A stretch of 64,000 nt of DNA, from contig QXCR01000052.1 in the NCBI GenBank assembly GCA_004380135.1, forward strand, positions 1 through 64,000, in the 5' to 3' direction. The notes below the pieces were generated by a model. That model had not been told where the DNA came from. It made no database searches and worked only from the letters and a program-made list of their open reading frames with translations. The translations under genes were made by a program, and so were the position numbers. The stretch is from Stemphylium vesicarium (Eukaryota; Ascomycota; Dothideomycetes; Pleosporales; Pleosporaceae). Shown here piece by piece: positions 33,151 through 45,566 of the stretch; within the stretch, counting starts at the first letter, position 1; each line of letters begins with the position of its first letter.

Positions 33151-36100
33151 TCAAAAGCCCTGTGGTCCAAGTCCAGGGAACCTTCCAAAGCCACCGGCCA
33201 AGACGCTGTGGCTAGGGACGGGACTACCAATTTCGCCGAGAGATGGAGGGGCTGGCGCCGTATCACTGAACTTTATGTGCGATAGGCGGCCATTGTTCTC
33301 TTTGTATTCGAGGCTACCCCCGCCATTGGTTGGCGTGACGTCAAGAATGTCGCAGGCTTCTTTAATCTCGTCTGGGGACACGGCAGGTTCAAGTGCGTTT
33401 CTCGACGCATCAACAAACCGATGCACTTCTGTAGCATCGATATAGCCATCTGGGTCGGAGCCGCGAGTACCTAGCGTCTTGCAGGCAGTGCAGATTGTGC
33501 GACGAAGCCACACTACACGCTGTTCGTTTCCGTTGCGCTCATGAGCTCGAGCCGAAAACGGACTGTTGAAGACGTTGGAAGTAGGCGAATTACCCCAGGT
33601 TGCACCAGAGGCGAAGCCCTGCAAAGGCGGTGTCCCCCAGATACTGCCTCCACCCGGCGCACCAAAGGAACCATACTGCGAGCCAGGGATATCCGGAAAG
33701 CCAAACGAAGGAGCTCTCACGGACCCGTGCTGCTGCACACTGGGTCGCCGTTCAGGTATCTCAGGAATGTCGTTCTCGTCATCCAAGAGCACCTTGCTTC
33801 CAAGGTGACTTGAGAGCTCGTCGACGTTGGGGTCATCGGCGGGCTTGACGCTTGACGGTCGCTGGATGGGCGCTGGTCGCTGTATCGGCTGCGCTTGCGG
33901 CGCTGCGAGTGGGCTTTCGACATTCGAAAGTCGCTCAAACGAGCCCGAACCCTGTCGAGAATGCGTTGGCATGCTTATAGGGAAGGCGGAAGGCATCGGT
34001 GCTGTAAAGCCGGGAGGCGCAGTGAAGCCAGGAGGTCCTTCCATCGGGAATCCACGGCCCATTGGAAGCGAGCCTGGTGTATGCATGCCCGGTGGATGGA
34101 AGCCGCGGAAGGTTTGTGGAACAGGCGGGGCAAAGAAGGGCATGTTCGGACGTGGTCCCATCATGCCAGGCATCATCGACCCCTGACCTGCGAAGCCGTT
34201 CAGGCCTGGAGGCATGTTGGCCATATTTAGCCCTGGCGGCCCTGCCATACCCGGCGGTGGTCCCATGGGAGGCATCGGAGATGTCGGCTGGCCGTGTGGG
34301 GTAGATAGGCCAGGCGGTGGTATAGGTGGCTTCGTCAGAATAGATCTTGGCATCGATTGTCCTTGCGACTGTGATGAAGGAGAAGTTGACTTGCTCGTCC
34401 CCAACGTAGCATGGGGTGTCTTTGGCGAGGAACCGTGAGAGTTCTGCTGCGAAGTCTGCCGCGGTCGATTCGGCGTAGGGGCCTTGGGGACAGCCGGTGT
34501 CACATGCGGCGAGGGCATTCCCGTAGACGAGTTCTGCTTCAGCAACTGGGGAGGCAGCGCAGGAGCAACCGGTTGTGATGCCTTCTTTGCGCCTGCGATG
34601 GCGTTGTGGGCTGCTGCGGCGGCTGCTTGATCCTCCTTGCGTGGACGGTCCTTGTCCGGCTTGGTTTTCGATTCGCGTTCCTTGCGCTCCTTGTCCTCCT
34701 GGGCCTTCTTCTCTTTCGCCTCCTTTTCTCTAGCTTCCCGCTCTTCGCGCTCCTTCCGCTTCGCTTCGTCTTTGGCCTTTTTCTCCAAAGCTTTCTGCTC
34801 ACGGACTTTCCTCTCTGCTTCTTGCTGTCGCTCACGCTCTTCTTGCTGCCGCTTCAGACGCTCGGCTTCCTTGCGCAGTTTTTCCTCCTCTTGTGCCTTG
34901 CGACCAGCCTCCTTCTTCTTCCTCTGCTCCTCTCGTTTTTTGCGCTGTTCCTCCAGCCGCTTCTCCTCTGCGGCCTTGGCTTCAGCCTCCCTGGCAGCGA
35001 TTTCAGCGTCTTTACGGGCCTTTTCCTCCGCCTTCAACTGCTTTTGCTTGTCCTTCTTTTCCTTTCGCTTTTGGGCCTCCTTCGCTTTCTTGGCCTCTTT
35101 TGCATCTTTCCGCACGTCTTCTTCTGCCAATTCCTCCAGTAGTCGCTGTTGGCGCTCTGCGGCTACCTTTTCTCGATAGGCTTGGAGTACTCGCTGTTCG
35201 AACATGCGCGCTGCAAATATTTGAAACATCCGCCGGCCCTCCTCCATGCGCTGCTCCTCCGTCATGGTCCCCTGGGCTGAATTAGTTGCGAATACACACT
35301 CCGGCACAAAATACGCACTTCCTCATCGTCTTCGTCCTCTTCGTACTCGTCGTCGTCGTATTCATCGTCATCCTCTCCCTCCTCGTCGTAGTCGTCTTCG
35401 TCGGGCGGAGGCGCATTGTGACTATGACCGCTATAGGACCGGTGCTGCTGCATGTTTGGATGAGCGGTAAACTGGGCCTCCTCTTCCCGCTGCATTCTAC
35501 GCTCAGCCAGTTGCTCCATCATTTCAATGAACTTCTTCCCGTCGTTCTTGAGCAAATCGTCAGCAACTGTAAGTATGCCACCTAGAAGGATGAATCAGCA
35601 TGCTCCCAGCACGGGTATGGGCATATGCATACCTTTGACTTGTAGACTGCTGCCAAACTGGAGGAAGTCTGACGGCTCGGGCGGCGGCAGACTCCGTTCT
35701 CCCGAGCTATAGTCGCCTTCGGAGGATATCTCGCTGTCGTACTCGGAGTCTTCGTCGTCGTCTTCGCCCGAGTCGTAGTCATCTTCGTCGTCGTCGTAGG
35801 GGCCGTGGGGTGGTGGGGGGTTCAGCATGGGGCGCGGGTGAGGAGCACTGGACGCATAACCATAATTAGCCTCAGGAATGAAACTACCGACGTCTTGCTG
35901 GTGGTGCGCGTACTGCTCGAGTTCTTCGTAATATGCATCATATAGAACCTCCAGCTCCTCCTCAATGGCGGTGCGCTTCCGCCCGCACACGGTGCAGCTG
36001 CACGAGTGCTTCTGTTGCTCCTTCATCTTGCGCAAGACGGCCTCCTTTTCAATCTTGACGAGCGACTTGCGCTCATCCTCGCCAAGGGACAGCCAGAACT

Positions 36101-36695
36101 CGCGTATGCGCTCGCGCTCCTCGGCCGTCGACGTGTTCCATATGCGGTCCTTTTTGGAACCCGATCGTACAATGGGATGCGCCGACGACAAGGCGTGGCC
36201 CGGTGGCGCGGGGCTGTGGCGGGACGAGAGGTGCTGGGAGTAGGCGAGCGGCGTCTGTCCAGAGGGCGCCTTCTTCTTTCGCCGGGGCTTCTTGCCGGGC
36301 CCGCCGCTCCGTATTGGGGCGTGGCCGTAGGGCTGCTGGTAGTCGCCGTTGGCGCTGTATGTGTGCTCATACTCCTCGTCCGAATAGTAGTCACCCTCGT
36401 CGTACGGCGGCTCGTCGAGCTCGGCATGGGCGTATTGTTGTTGTTGTTGTTGCTGTTGCTGTTGCTGTTGCTGTGCGGCGGCGGGGGACACGCCATTTCT
36501 GGCGGGCGCGGACGCCGGCGCAGGCGCGGGCGGTTCTTGGGCGGCCTTCTTCGCGGCTTCCTTCTCCCGCCGCTTCTGCTTCTTGCGGTTCACGACGGCG
36601 GTCGGGGTGGGATCGTGGGTCGCGGTGCCGTTGGAGGCCATGGTAGCGGGCGTGGACCCTCTCGCGGTGGCTTGGGCCATGGAGTCGCGACGCAA
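33151..36695 (-). CDS. NST1: Stress-response protein NST1-like
   Basis: Three exons, 36695-35633, 35581-35319 and 35271-33151 (donors GTATGC and GTGCGT), give about 1148 residues. It has the NST1 layout: a basic KKQKRREKEAAKK start, a glutamine run, a conserved core (RIWNTSTAEERERIREFWLS, and CSCTVCGRKRTAIEEELEVL with its Cys pairs), a strongly acidic Asp/Glu/Tyr region, then a ~200-residue charged coiled coil (EEQRMEEGRRMFQIFAARMF onward, KEAKKAKEAQKRKEKK-type repeats) and a Pro/Gly/Met-rich tail. Yeast Nst1 is linked to salt tolerance and to P-body condensates. An in-frame ATG at residue 6 (MAQATARG) is an alternative start. Confidence 0.85.
36433..36474 (-). repeat. Glutamine-codon (CAA/CAG) repeat inside NST1
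   Basis: Thirteen consecutive Gln codons, a mix of CAG and CAA, in the N-terminal part of NST1; likely to vary in length between strains. Confidence 0.85.
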
Positions 36696-37459
36696 TGGCT
36701 GCTGGTGCTGGTGGTCTGCTGGTCTGCTGGAGGGGCGGCAGTGGTTAGAGACAAGGTGACTTGACAGCGTCGAGCGGGATTACAGCTCCGATGATGGTGC
36801 CGGCAAGCTAGCGTCTCCGCACTCTGGGGGGGTTGCTCACAAAAGTGAGAGGAGGGTTGGAATTGGAGAGGATGAGGGGCCGGTCACGCACAGCAAGGGC
36901 GGGTTGGTGTGCGAGTCTTCAGCGCCTGTCGTCACTCTAGACTCTACGTGCTTGGGGCTCGGGGTCGTGTGCGTCGATGGGGCCCGGTCCTAGGCGGCCG
37001 ACAGTCGTAGCCTCTCTCGTTGATGGTCGACGGGCCATTCTGGTACCGACGTTGCGATTCGCACCTGCCGCAGGAGCCACGTCTTGGCGCCCGGTAGTCT
37101 TCTGGAACGGAAGGGACGTGGGAGAGAGGCTGTGCAAGCAAGCACGTCGATGCAGCCATTCGTATCTCTCAACACACACGCCCACGCCCACACCGCACCA
37201 CCACCGAGACCAGCCAGAAGTCCAGCCCGTCTGTAAGCCTCTAGCTCGTGCATGTCTCCGCCGTGATCGTCCACGCCCATTATTAAAGGGTCCCCCCAAG
37301 CCCCCCCGTCATTTGCGACGCATCCTCCGTGCCTCTTTCACCCCCCGTCGCTAGCACTATTAGTCTTCTGTCGCTGTCGCAGAACAACATTGACCACCAC
37401 AACCACCACCACCACTATTACTCCCACCGCCACCGCCGCCGCTACCCACCCCGGCATCC

Positions 37460-37494
<35 letters not shown>

Positions 37495-37882
37495 ACACAC
37501 ACACACACACACTCTCTCTCTCTCTCTCTCTCTCTTTCTCACCATCAGTCGGTCGCTTCTCTCGCGCCTTCCACCGCACCCCAATTGATACGCTCCCGAC
37601 TCCTCGCTGTCCCAGACCTTCATTGCCCGTCCGCTCAACCAGCCGTCGACGCTAGCTGGCAGCACTCGCGGTACAAGGGGATACACGTCGCTGCACCCCC
37701 CCAAAACATCACCATTACACGCTCGCGCAAATAGGGCTACTTGATTGTATCCTGGCGACCCGCCCACCACTGCAGCCCCGAACCGCACGCCGCTCCTTCC
37801 TCCAACGCGCGTCCCTCCTGCCAACAACAACAACAACAACGTCTCCCGCTCATTGCGCCATTTTCCACATCGCCCACCTACC
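36696..37882. other. Divergent promoter region of NST1 and RHO1 with pyrimidine-rich leader
   Basis: No gene is supported. The right part is C/T-rich with a CT/CA microsatellite (37461-37543) followed by CAACAA runs close to the RHO1 start; this is typical of long 5' leaders of highly expressed fungal genes. Confidence 0.5.
37461..37543. repeat. Compound microsatellite (CTCACT)n-(CA)n-(CT)n
   Basis: Consists of CTCACT-type units, then about ten CA units, then about twelve CT units, inside the presumed RHO1 leader or promoter. Confidence 0.9.
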
Positions 37883-39028
37883 ATGGCCCAACAACAGCAA
37901 AATGGCGAGCCTGTAATGCGCAGGTACGTACAAACCTTGCACTTTTTTTCGTCGATTTCCGGACCCTTGTCAAGCTGAACCCATGTCGATCTTTCCCTTG
38001 TTTTTTTCCCTTGCACGCCGTTGTATGTCTAGCCTGCGTCTTGTTTGTACCATTTCTTCCCGATTCTCACCTCGTCCCCACCGTGTTCTGGCGCCCTGCT
38101 GCTCCAGCCTTGACAAGCGTCAATAGTTTGGAGTTGTTGACACCCCGGCTTTTGCGCCATAGCTTGCATTGGCGCATCCGGTCCGAACACACGTCCGACT
38201 AAAAATAGTCCATCATACAGCATCCCCATGTCCACTTTTTATCGACTCGCTCTCAATTCTTTCTCCTTCGGGATAATCTGTATCCTTTGCAAGAAACATG
38301 TCCTTCGACGCCGAATCTCGGTCACGCCGACAAATGTCACACCATGCAACGCTCGTACACTATGCTGATCTTATCCCTCTAGGAAGTTAGTCATTATTGG
38401 CGACGGTGCTTGCGGCAAGACTAGTCTTCTGAGCGTCTTCACTCTCGGTTACTTTCCCACTGTATGTCACCTCACCCATCTCACTGCACCGCAGTCTTCA
38501 TCCTTTAACACCGTGGCATGCTAACGTGCCGTGCAGCGATATGTCCCAACAGTTTTCGAAAACTACGTCACCGACTGCAGAGTAGACGGCAAGTCCGTAC
38601 AGCTCGCCCTATGGGATACTGCGGGACAAGAAGACTACGAGCGTTTACGTCCACTTGCATACAGCAAAGCACATGTCATCCTCATCGGCTTCTCGGTCGA
38701 CTCGCCTGATTCGCTGGATAACGTCAAGCACAAGTGGGCGGAAGAGGCGCGTGAGCGTTGTCCCACTGTCCCCATCATCCTGGTCGGCTTGAAGAAGGAT
38801 CTCCGCGACGACCCACTTGCCCAGGAAGAGATGCGCAAAAAGTCCCTTCGCTTCACAACCACCAAGCAGGGAAGCGACATGAAAGAAATGATTGGCGCCC
38901 GCAAGTACCTCGAGTGCAGTTCACTCACCGGCGATGGTGTCGACGACGTCTTCGAAGCAGCAACCCGTGCTGCTCTTCTCTCCGTCGACAAGAAGGAGAA
39001 CCCGGGTTGTGGATGCGTTGTTCTATGA
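37883..39028 (+). CDS. RHO1: Rho-family small GTPase, Rho1 type
   Basis: Three exons, 37883-37923, 38383-38461 and 38537-39028, give 203 residues. The GTPase motifs are intact: P-loop GDGACGKT, switch I RYVPTVFENY (Thr in place), switch II DTAGQEDYERLRPL, base-recognition LVGLKKDLRDD (LKKD where many GTPases have TKxD) and CSSLTGDGV. The C-terminus CVVL is a CaaX box ending in Leu, predicting geranylgeranylation. Rho1 activates beta-1,3-glucan synthase and Pkc1 at the plasma membrane. The 459-bp first intron is long for this window. Confidence 0.93.
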
Positions 39029-39762
39029 GCGACGATTCATTCCTTCCTTCATTCACTCACTTCTTCTTGAAAACATCATCATCATCATCACTAAGCATTG
39101 GGCGGAGTCACACACATGGGGTATACAACCTGGGCTACTTTTTTGATCGTCTTTTTCACTCGGTTCTTTTTTTCCATCTTTCTTCCCGGCGTTTTTGAGC
39201 GCTTCCTTTGCATTGTTTCGAAAATGGGGTTGTAAGCATGGGGTTGGGTTCGCGTGTGCGCGTGCGTGTGTGCTGAAGGAGGGAAAACTTGATCTTGGCT
39301 AATGATCTTCGTGCTGCCAAAGACGCCATCATCATCCACTCATTTTTCCTAGTCGTCTTTTTTCTTCCTCTTCATGTACAACCACTTTTCCAGACCGGGG
39401 GACATTGGCGGTGGTGCGCAGCGAGCTTGGTTTGGGAATGGACGGACAGAAAGAAGAGTATAGAGAAGAGGAAAGGAGGGGAGCCACCGTCGAGTTAGAA
39501 CGAAGCTGAAGCTGGAAGACTTGGAGGAAAGGAAGAGAGAGGAGAGAGAGAATACAGCAGATGGAAAAAAGCTGTTGTGTAGTAATACCATCATCACCCA
39601 TATAAACATGCCATGCCACAAAGAAACAAGAAAGAATACTTGCACAATCGCCGCTCCATGTGCCCCTACAATCATTCATTCCCCTATCCATCCCTCGATT
39701 CTCTTTTGCTCATCTCAAATCCCACATATCACACAACTCTCCCTCCCATACCCCCATCCCAT
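39029..39762. other. Convergent 3' intergenic region
   Basis: Between the stops of RHO1 and the mL40 gene; probably both 3' UTRs. No gene or repeat of note. Confidence 0.45.
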
Positions 39763-40490
39763 CTAATTCCTAGTCCACGCATGATTCCAGCCCTCCCTCG
39801 CCGGAAAATCCGTCTGCACCCTCCCATACTCCACCGGCACACTACCCCAAACCCCCCTCTTAAGCATAGCACTACGATACAACCTCCCGACCTCACGTCC
39901 CCTCGCACCCAGTCTACCCGCATCAGGCCCCTGGCCCCCGCCCTCGGTTTCGCTAACCCGGTTCCCGTTGTTGTCTAGCAGACGCAGGTGCTCGCACGCG
40001 GCCCGCATACTCATATACTGGCGCTCGAGCGCGCGCTCCTCGGCCCAGCGCCGCTTGCGCAGGAACAGGAGCCAGGCGCGGTGGATGGTCCAGTGGCGGA
40101 GGGAGCGGGTGCGGGAGAAGTGCAGGGGGCGTGGGGTTAGGGGGTGGGTTAGGTGGTAGCGGATGTTTGCTAGAAATCATAATCATGTTAGCAACTGCCA
40201 GGTTCTCTAGGTCTTCGGACTCTCTGTGGTAGTGTGGGGTTCTTTTTTTTTCCTTTCCAAAAGGTAGCTGGAGATGAGATGGGGGGGGGGGGAGACGTAC
40301 TTATCCTGGGATCATTCCCCGGTCCCTTCTTCGCTCTCTTTTGCAATTGCGCCGTCGACGAAAAACTCGCTGTGCCTGTCTTTTGCAGCGCGACGCATGT
40401 TGTGCTCTTCTGCCAGGTTGGGGATACCCGCGGTATCGAAGCGGCGGCGCTGTATGGGCGGAAGACGGGGCGGAAGGTTGAGAGGTTCAT
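39763..40490 (-). CDS. Mitochondrial large-subunit ribosomal protein mL40 (Mrpl28-like)
   Basis: Exons 40490-40301 and 40169-39763 (donor GTACGT, acceptor TTCTAG) give 198 residues. The N-terminus is basic, Ser/Thr-rich and lacks acids, as in mitochondrial targeting peptides. The body carries the fungal mL40 pattern: KRAKKGPGNDPRI, then IRYHLTHPLTPRPLHFSRTR and LRHWTIHRAWLLFLRKRR, ending with PVEYGRVQTDFPAREGWNHA. It is part of the mitochondrial 54S subunit. The intron contains a poly-G/poly-C run (plus strand 40281-40292). Confidence 0.75.
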
Positions 40491-41034
40491 CGTGGAGGTT
40501 TTTGCGGTGCGCGCGGAGAATGCGCAATTGGCGTCGCGGTTTGCGATTGAGTGGTGAGGAGGCGGCGTTGTTGTTGCGTGCGAAGATGTTGATGTTGGTG
40601 GTGTTTGGGAAATTCGAGATGCGCGAGATGGAGGGACCCTTGTTCGCCAAGATGTGGCTAGTGTGATTTGCGGCGGAAGGGTACCACGACCGTGGTGATT
40701 TGCGCGTCTTTTGTATGAGCCCCTGGAGTATGTCGAAGTGACATTTTTGCTTCTCTTTCATATGTGGTTTTTGATATCGGGAGAGGGAGGAGATGATGTC
40801 TGATATGGCAGTAATTAAAAATTCGCCCTGGCGACAGGATGAGACTGAAGCCGCTGCTACACACGCGTGCTTTCCAAAGATTTCAAGCCAGCCTGCATCT
40901 TGACATCTTTACGTGACGCATTAGGGCCTTACAAATGCCCTGGTCTCAATCTCAGCAGGTGCATATCTGGCCATGTTCCATTGGTATACGATTTCAATCC
41001 TAAGAAATGCTTGTACTCTCGCAGACATCGCACC
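40491..41034. other. Intergenic region upstream of mL40
   Basis: Promoter of mL40 and 3' region of the biotin ligase gene. The frames here are not supported by motifs. Confidence 0.4.
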
Positions 41035-43285
41035 TCAAACCTTCCTCCTCACCAACCCCCTAAAAAAGTCAAAACTATTGCTATCACTCTGCAGCGTAAC
41101 CACCCTGCCCGTCGGTCTATCCTCCCAACCCAGCTCCTCAGCGAGCAACAAACCCCAATCTCTCGTGATACCCTTGATCTTCGCCTTGATACCGCCCTCG
41201 CTCTCAAGCGTAACCACCTGATCGGTATGTAACCAGTTATCGTAGTACTCACCCTCCATGTCGCGATTGAAGCCCGTCTGGCAAAACGTCGAGTACAGCG
41301 TTTCAAAGTGCGCAAGGATAGACGCGAGGAGTTTCTCGGGCGTGAAAGCTTTGAGGGGTGGAGATTGGCTTGATGCGAGAAGGTTGAGAGAAGTGGTGGG
41401 GAGGGCGTTGGATAGGTTCAGTCCGATGCCTGGTATGATGTCGTAGGAGGAACCGGAGTAGCTGCTGTTTACCAGGATACCGCCAATCTTTACAACGGGG
41501 TTGTTGGCGGAACCAGGGAGTTGGGCGTAGATGTCGTTTGGCCATTTGAGCTTTACGGGTATCTTTTCGTAGCCTGGTGCGTATCCTTTGATGCCTTGGA
41601 CGATGGCAAGCGCGGCGAGGTATTGGATGAAGATTACGGGGGCGCTTTGGCTTAGTGCGAAGGAATGGTGGAGGACGGTGGAGAACATGAGGGCGCCTCG
41701 GGGTGCGACCCATACGTTACTTCCTCTACCGCGACCTGCAATTTGGGTGGTTGCGGTGACTGCAAAGCCGCTGGGTAGACTTCGGAGTAATGATGGGTTC
41801 TTCTCCAGTAGAGTATTTGTGGATGTGACAACTTCGCCGTATAAGAGGTGCTTGCCGAAAGATGCATCGGGGTTGCGCAACTTGTTGTGGTAGTGATGTA
41901 GGTTGGCGTAATATGCCTCGTGATGGAAGGGTACGTCTTTGATGGATGGAAGCCCCTTCTCATGTGGTATGATGATCTTGACAATCTTCTCATAGTCCAA
42001 AATCTGATCCGGGTCCGTCGACGTGGTATATTCGATGCACTCCTGAATTTCTTCCTCGGCTGTCTTCGGCTTTTTCTTCTTGGTGTCTTCTTTTTCCCCG
42101 TCCTTCTCTGCCTGCTCCTTGCTGCCTTCTGTAATCGCGCCAAGTGTGGGAAGCTTCTCAGACACCGCGCTCACAGCTCTCTTCAACTCTTTCACGCTCC
42201 ATGCAGTGCCTTCCTTCTCTATGCGAAAGACATCATTCTCGCCTTTGAAGTACTCTTCATCACCAATTACAGTGATGATTTCAGACCAGCTCGCAACGAG
42301 GTCAGAGACGTCTGCCAGGTTATGAGCAGTGAGATGAAGACGGGAAAGGGACGGTACCGCTTGTTCCTGCTCATTGACCTGCAAACCGAGTTTCTCTAGC
42401 ATTAAGCGCATAAAATCTACTCTAGTCTTGTCGGTCATGGTAAGTTCGTCAATCAACGTTGCATAATGTGGCAAGCTTGGGATCTTGCTTAAATTTTGCG
42501 GTGCAAATCTATCCAACGTCAGCGAAGCGCCGATACTCATGAAGTATTTCACTTGCTCTGGATGAGGACCAGTAACCACGACATGTCCTTCCCCAACTTT
42601 TCGATACACAACAGCGGCCTTGCTGTCGCCTGAATCGACATGCAGATCTTCGATGTAGCTGGCCAGGATCTGGACACCCCGACTCTCGAGCTTCTTTGCG
42701 TCAACAAATACACCCCCTCCATTATAGTAGCTCTTGAAGGTCTCTGAAATATCATCGTTCGAGCCATCAAACGCGTTTTTGTGAATCTTAATGTCTGCTG
42801 CCCTTGCCCCAGCCTCACTGGCATACTTGAACCCCGCAAAAGCTAGTCCTCGGCAGGTACCTGGAAAGAAAGCTAGTTCTCGGTCGCCTTCAACTGCCAT
42901 GTTTGGGTCGTCAAGCTCGAACTCGCATTTCGCACTGCCATAGTAGCCGCCTGCGCAAAAGCCGAGGTACGAACCACCCGCATTCACGTAGCGACTGATG
43001 CGCCGGTTGCCCTCGCCATTGAGCGTACGGCAATAGCCCATGTCGGCCCCACCTGGGAAGACGAGAAGAGCGCACATGCTGAACCATGGCTCTTTGATGA
43101 TAATGTCGCTTGAGACAGGGATGACGGCATAGGAAGGGGACAGTAAACGCCGCAGGGTGTACAAGCAGTGGCGGACAGACTCGCTAGTGCTACCATTACC
43201 TTTTCATCCGTTAGTATTCTACTAATGAATATCTGGAAAACTAATCACCTGAATAGACCAGGACGTTCATCTTCTTGGAAGCCAT
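41035..43285 (-). CDS. BPL1: Biotin--protein ligase (holocarboxylase synthetase)
   Basis: Exons 43285-43249 and 43199-41035 (donor GTGATT, acceptor AAAAG) give 733 residues. It activates biotin with ATP and attaches it to pyruvate carboxylase, acetyl-CoA carboxylase and similar enzymes. The N-terminal BPL_N domain is glutamine-amidotransferase-like (LVFPGGADMGYCRTLNGEG, GGSYLGFCAGGYYG). The C-terminal catalytic domain has the biotin/ATP loop GRGRGSNVWVAPRGALMFS, the KWPNDIY motif with the key Lys, KIGGILVNSSY, and a BPL_C tail. All motifs are intact. It is transcribed away from COA4, with only 121 bases between start codons. Confidence 0.92.
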
Positions 43286-43406
43286 GATGCTTGGTATGGT
43301 GACGTTCACTAACGGACCGAGTTTGTCCGAACGTGCTCAGAGTGTCTTTGCGCAGATTACCCTCGACCCTCACACCACCAATTCTCGATTCCAAGCTCTT
43401 GCAAAA
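43286..43406. promoter_or_regulatory. Bidirectional promoter of BPL1 and COA4
   Basis: Only 121 bases separate the BPL1 start (43285, minus) and the COA4 start (43407, plus). No TATA-like box stands out. Co-expression of a biotin ligase and a mitochondrial assembly factor is inferred, not shown. Confidence 0.6.
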
Positions 43407-43832
43407 ATGTCAAACGAAGACAAGGCACGCGCTGCTGCTGCGCAGTTGGTGATTGACGACGAGCCGGATGACTGGTGGGTAGCAATTGCGGAGCTGTGGG
43501 AAAGAGCGAATAAGCTGACGAGGATGGTAGGGACAAGCGGATCTACAGCACAGGCTGCGCAGGTTCGTCAAAGCTTGCGAGTGTAGGCAAACGATGATTA
43601 ACCTCGAAGCAGACGAGAACACCAAGCTGACCGACTGCTACTATGAGAAGAAGGACTGGCGGGCGTGCAAGCAAGAGGTGAGTTAATGGTTGCTTTTAGG
43701 CCGGGAGCCGAGATGGAGCCGAATGGCCACACTACCAGAACACCACTAACACGATGCGCTTAGATGGAAATCTTCCGTCAATGCTGGCAGCGTCATGGCA
43801 ATGACAGGCGAACCGACTCCAAAGACGCGTGA
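43407..43832 (+). CDS. COA4: Cytochrome c oxidase assembly factor, twin Cx9C protein (COA4-like)
   Basis: Four very small exons, 43407-43474, 43531-43562, 43613-43677 and 43764-43832, give 77 residues; all junctions are GT..AG and in phase. The spliced protein reads MSNEDKARAAAAQLVIDDEP then DDWDKRIYSTGCADENTKLT and carries two Cx9C motifs, CADENTKLTDC and CKQEMEIFRQC, ending QRHGNDRRTDSKDA. This is the CHCH fold, oxidised by Mia40 in the intermembrane space; Coa4 helps assemble complex IV. The first Cx9C motif is created by joining exons 2 and 3, and the second by joining exons 3 and 4. Confidence 0.88.
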
Positions 43833-44188
43833 TGGTTCAAACCTGCGAATGCACTGTACTACCAAATGTAATATATGATGGGACAAGCGAGACCTGCTTC
43901 ACTCACTCTCTGTGCATATGCTCATTAAGACATATTCAAGCCGGTTGGCTTTTATCAACAGTGCGGATTAGGTGGAGCAATAGTATTCAATTATCAGGAT
44001 TTAAATCACCTACTGTCCCTTGGTCCATGTTTCAAATATGGGCAATCGTTGCCTTTGATTCCTGCGACAACCGGCGACGGCTTTTTCTTTGGCCTGGCCC
44101 TTTTCCCGTATCATTACACTCATAATCTGTGATCGACAAACATCCTTCAAGAAGCAGGGGAGAATTGGGAATGCATCGACCGGCTACC
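43833..44188. other. Convergent 3' intergenic region
   Basis: Nothing beyond presumed 3' UTRs of COA4 and the oxysterol-binding protein gene. Confidence 0.45.
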
Positions 44189-45566
44189 TCACTTTCGTTC
44201 ATAGATCGGGGGAACAACAGTCGGGTGGTATGGCGACTTTGCGGCATCCGCCTTTTGCTTGTCGAAACTCCATACACCGTTCGTCTGGCCGTCGTTGATG
44301 CTCTCACCTACCTTCTTCGCCAGCTGCTCAAACAATGGGTATTCAGTCGCACGAGAGAAGAACTTGCGCTCCCATTCGCGCCCTTCATCCTTTTCTTGCT
44401 GTCTCATCTCTCGCTGACGGGTCTCGATGATGGTCTTCTCAGACGAAGTCAAGTCCATGTTACCCTTGTTAATGGCATCCGAGACCTTCTTCCATGCACG
44501 CCTGGTTTCGAAGTCGTCTTGTTGCTCGATCTCGGCGACGGTGAGAGGCGTCGTCTTGGTAGACTTGTGTTCGAAAGTGTCAACGACAGCCTTCGTCTTG
44601 GCATCCTTGATCTGGAACGTGTCGGTCCATTGTCCATCAGCCTTGTAGATGGCGTCCTTCTCCTTGCCCTCGGGATACAAGACCGCAGTGAAGGAGTTCT
44701 TCTTTCCCGAGACCCAGCCCTTGCCACTGTAATCGATGCGCGCAGTGTATCCTGTCGAAGATTGGATATAGGTGCTGCTGTTCAGCTCGACATAGGGAGA
44801 GCCGGTGATAAGACCCTCGATGTGGAGGGCGGGGAGCGTGATGAGGTAGCTTTCGTTGAAGGCATCAAGATGAAGCATGGCATGACCGATTTGCTATTGG
44901 TCGTCAGTATTCAGCAGCTTGGACATCAGGGAATGACTCACCTTGACGTTGATGGTAGTCTTGAACGACGCCTTTTGCGCGTTGTAACCTTCCAGCCGGA
45001 CACCGTGCTGGTCGTTCCAGATGGCGTAGGCTGTGACTGGTGGATGATGACTGACTTGCTCACTGACAAGCTGTGTAGTGCCAGCCTCGTCTTCCCATTT
45101 GCCCAAGAACAGCTCACCCAAGAAGGGGTTAAGGGGCTTCTTTTCGCTTCCCAGCTTCTCAGACCGACTGGCGTATTGTTGCTTCAACGTGCTCAAGAAC
45201 CACTTCATAACCAGCATAGCTCGCTTGGCAGGGTCTTTTTCGGCGGCAGGCGCAACGAAGACGGAGGGGTGTTCAGTCCAGTAGGACGAGAATTCGGTGA
45301 GGGACTTTGTGGAGAGGATGAAGGCGGGCGCCGTCATAGTAGAGAGATCGCCATTGAAGGATGCGATGGACTATCATATCGTGTTAGCTAATCTTTTCTG
45401 CAGCACCGAATATCTCGTGCATCGCCAATAATCGGTCACACTTAGGGAGTATCGATGGCTGTATCAGGGAAACGTGAGCGTGCTAGCTACCCTGTCGTAC
45501 CTTGAGGAAGCTTGACCATGAGCTCTTTGCCTGCGGGGGCACAGCGGCGCCTTCTTTCTCGGCCAT
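44189..45566 (-). CDS. Oxysterol-binding protein-related lipid transfer protein (Osh4/Kes1-like)
   Basis: Exons 45566-45501, 45370-44942 and 44893-44189 give 399 residues, close to the short Kes1 class with a single ORD domain. It starts MAEKEGAAVPPQAKSSWSSF, a lid-like amphipathic segment, followed by PLNPFLGELFLGKWED and the family fingerprint EQVSHHPP. Later come GSPYVELNSSTYIQSSTGY and a charged C-terminal helix (TIIETRQREMRQQEKDEGRE). These proteins exchange sterol for PI4P between ER, Golgi and plasma membrane. No PH domain or FFAT motif is seen. A 420-codon open frame on the opposite strand is a shadow of this gene. Confidence 0.9.

Noticed and set aside
36006..36764. 252-codon Leu/Val/Gly-rich frame on the plus strand
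   Set aside because: Antisense shadow of NST1, produced by its GC-rich and CAG-rich codons.
44129..45391. 420-codon open frame on the plus strand
   Set aside because: It is antisense to the Osh4/Kes1-like exons, crosses their introns and has no motif of its own.
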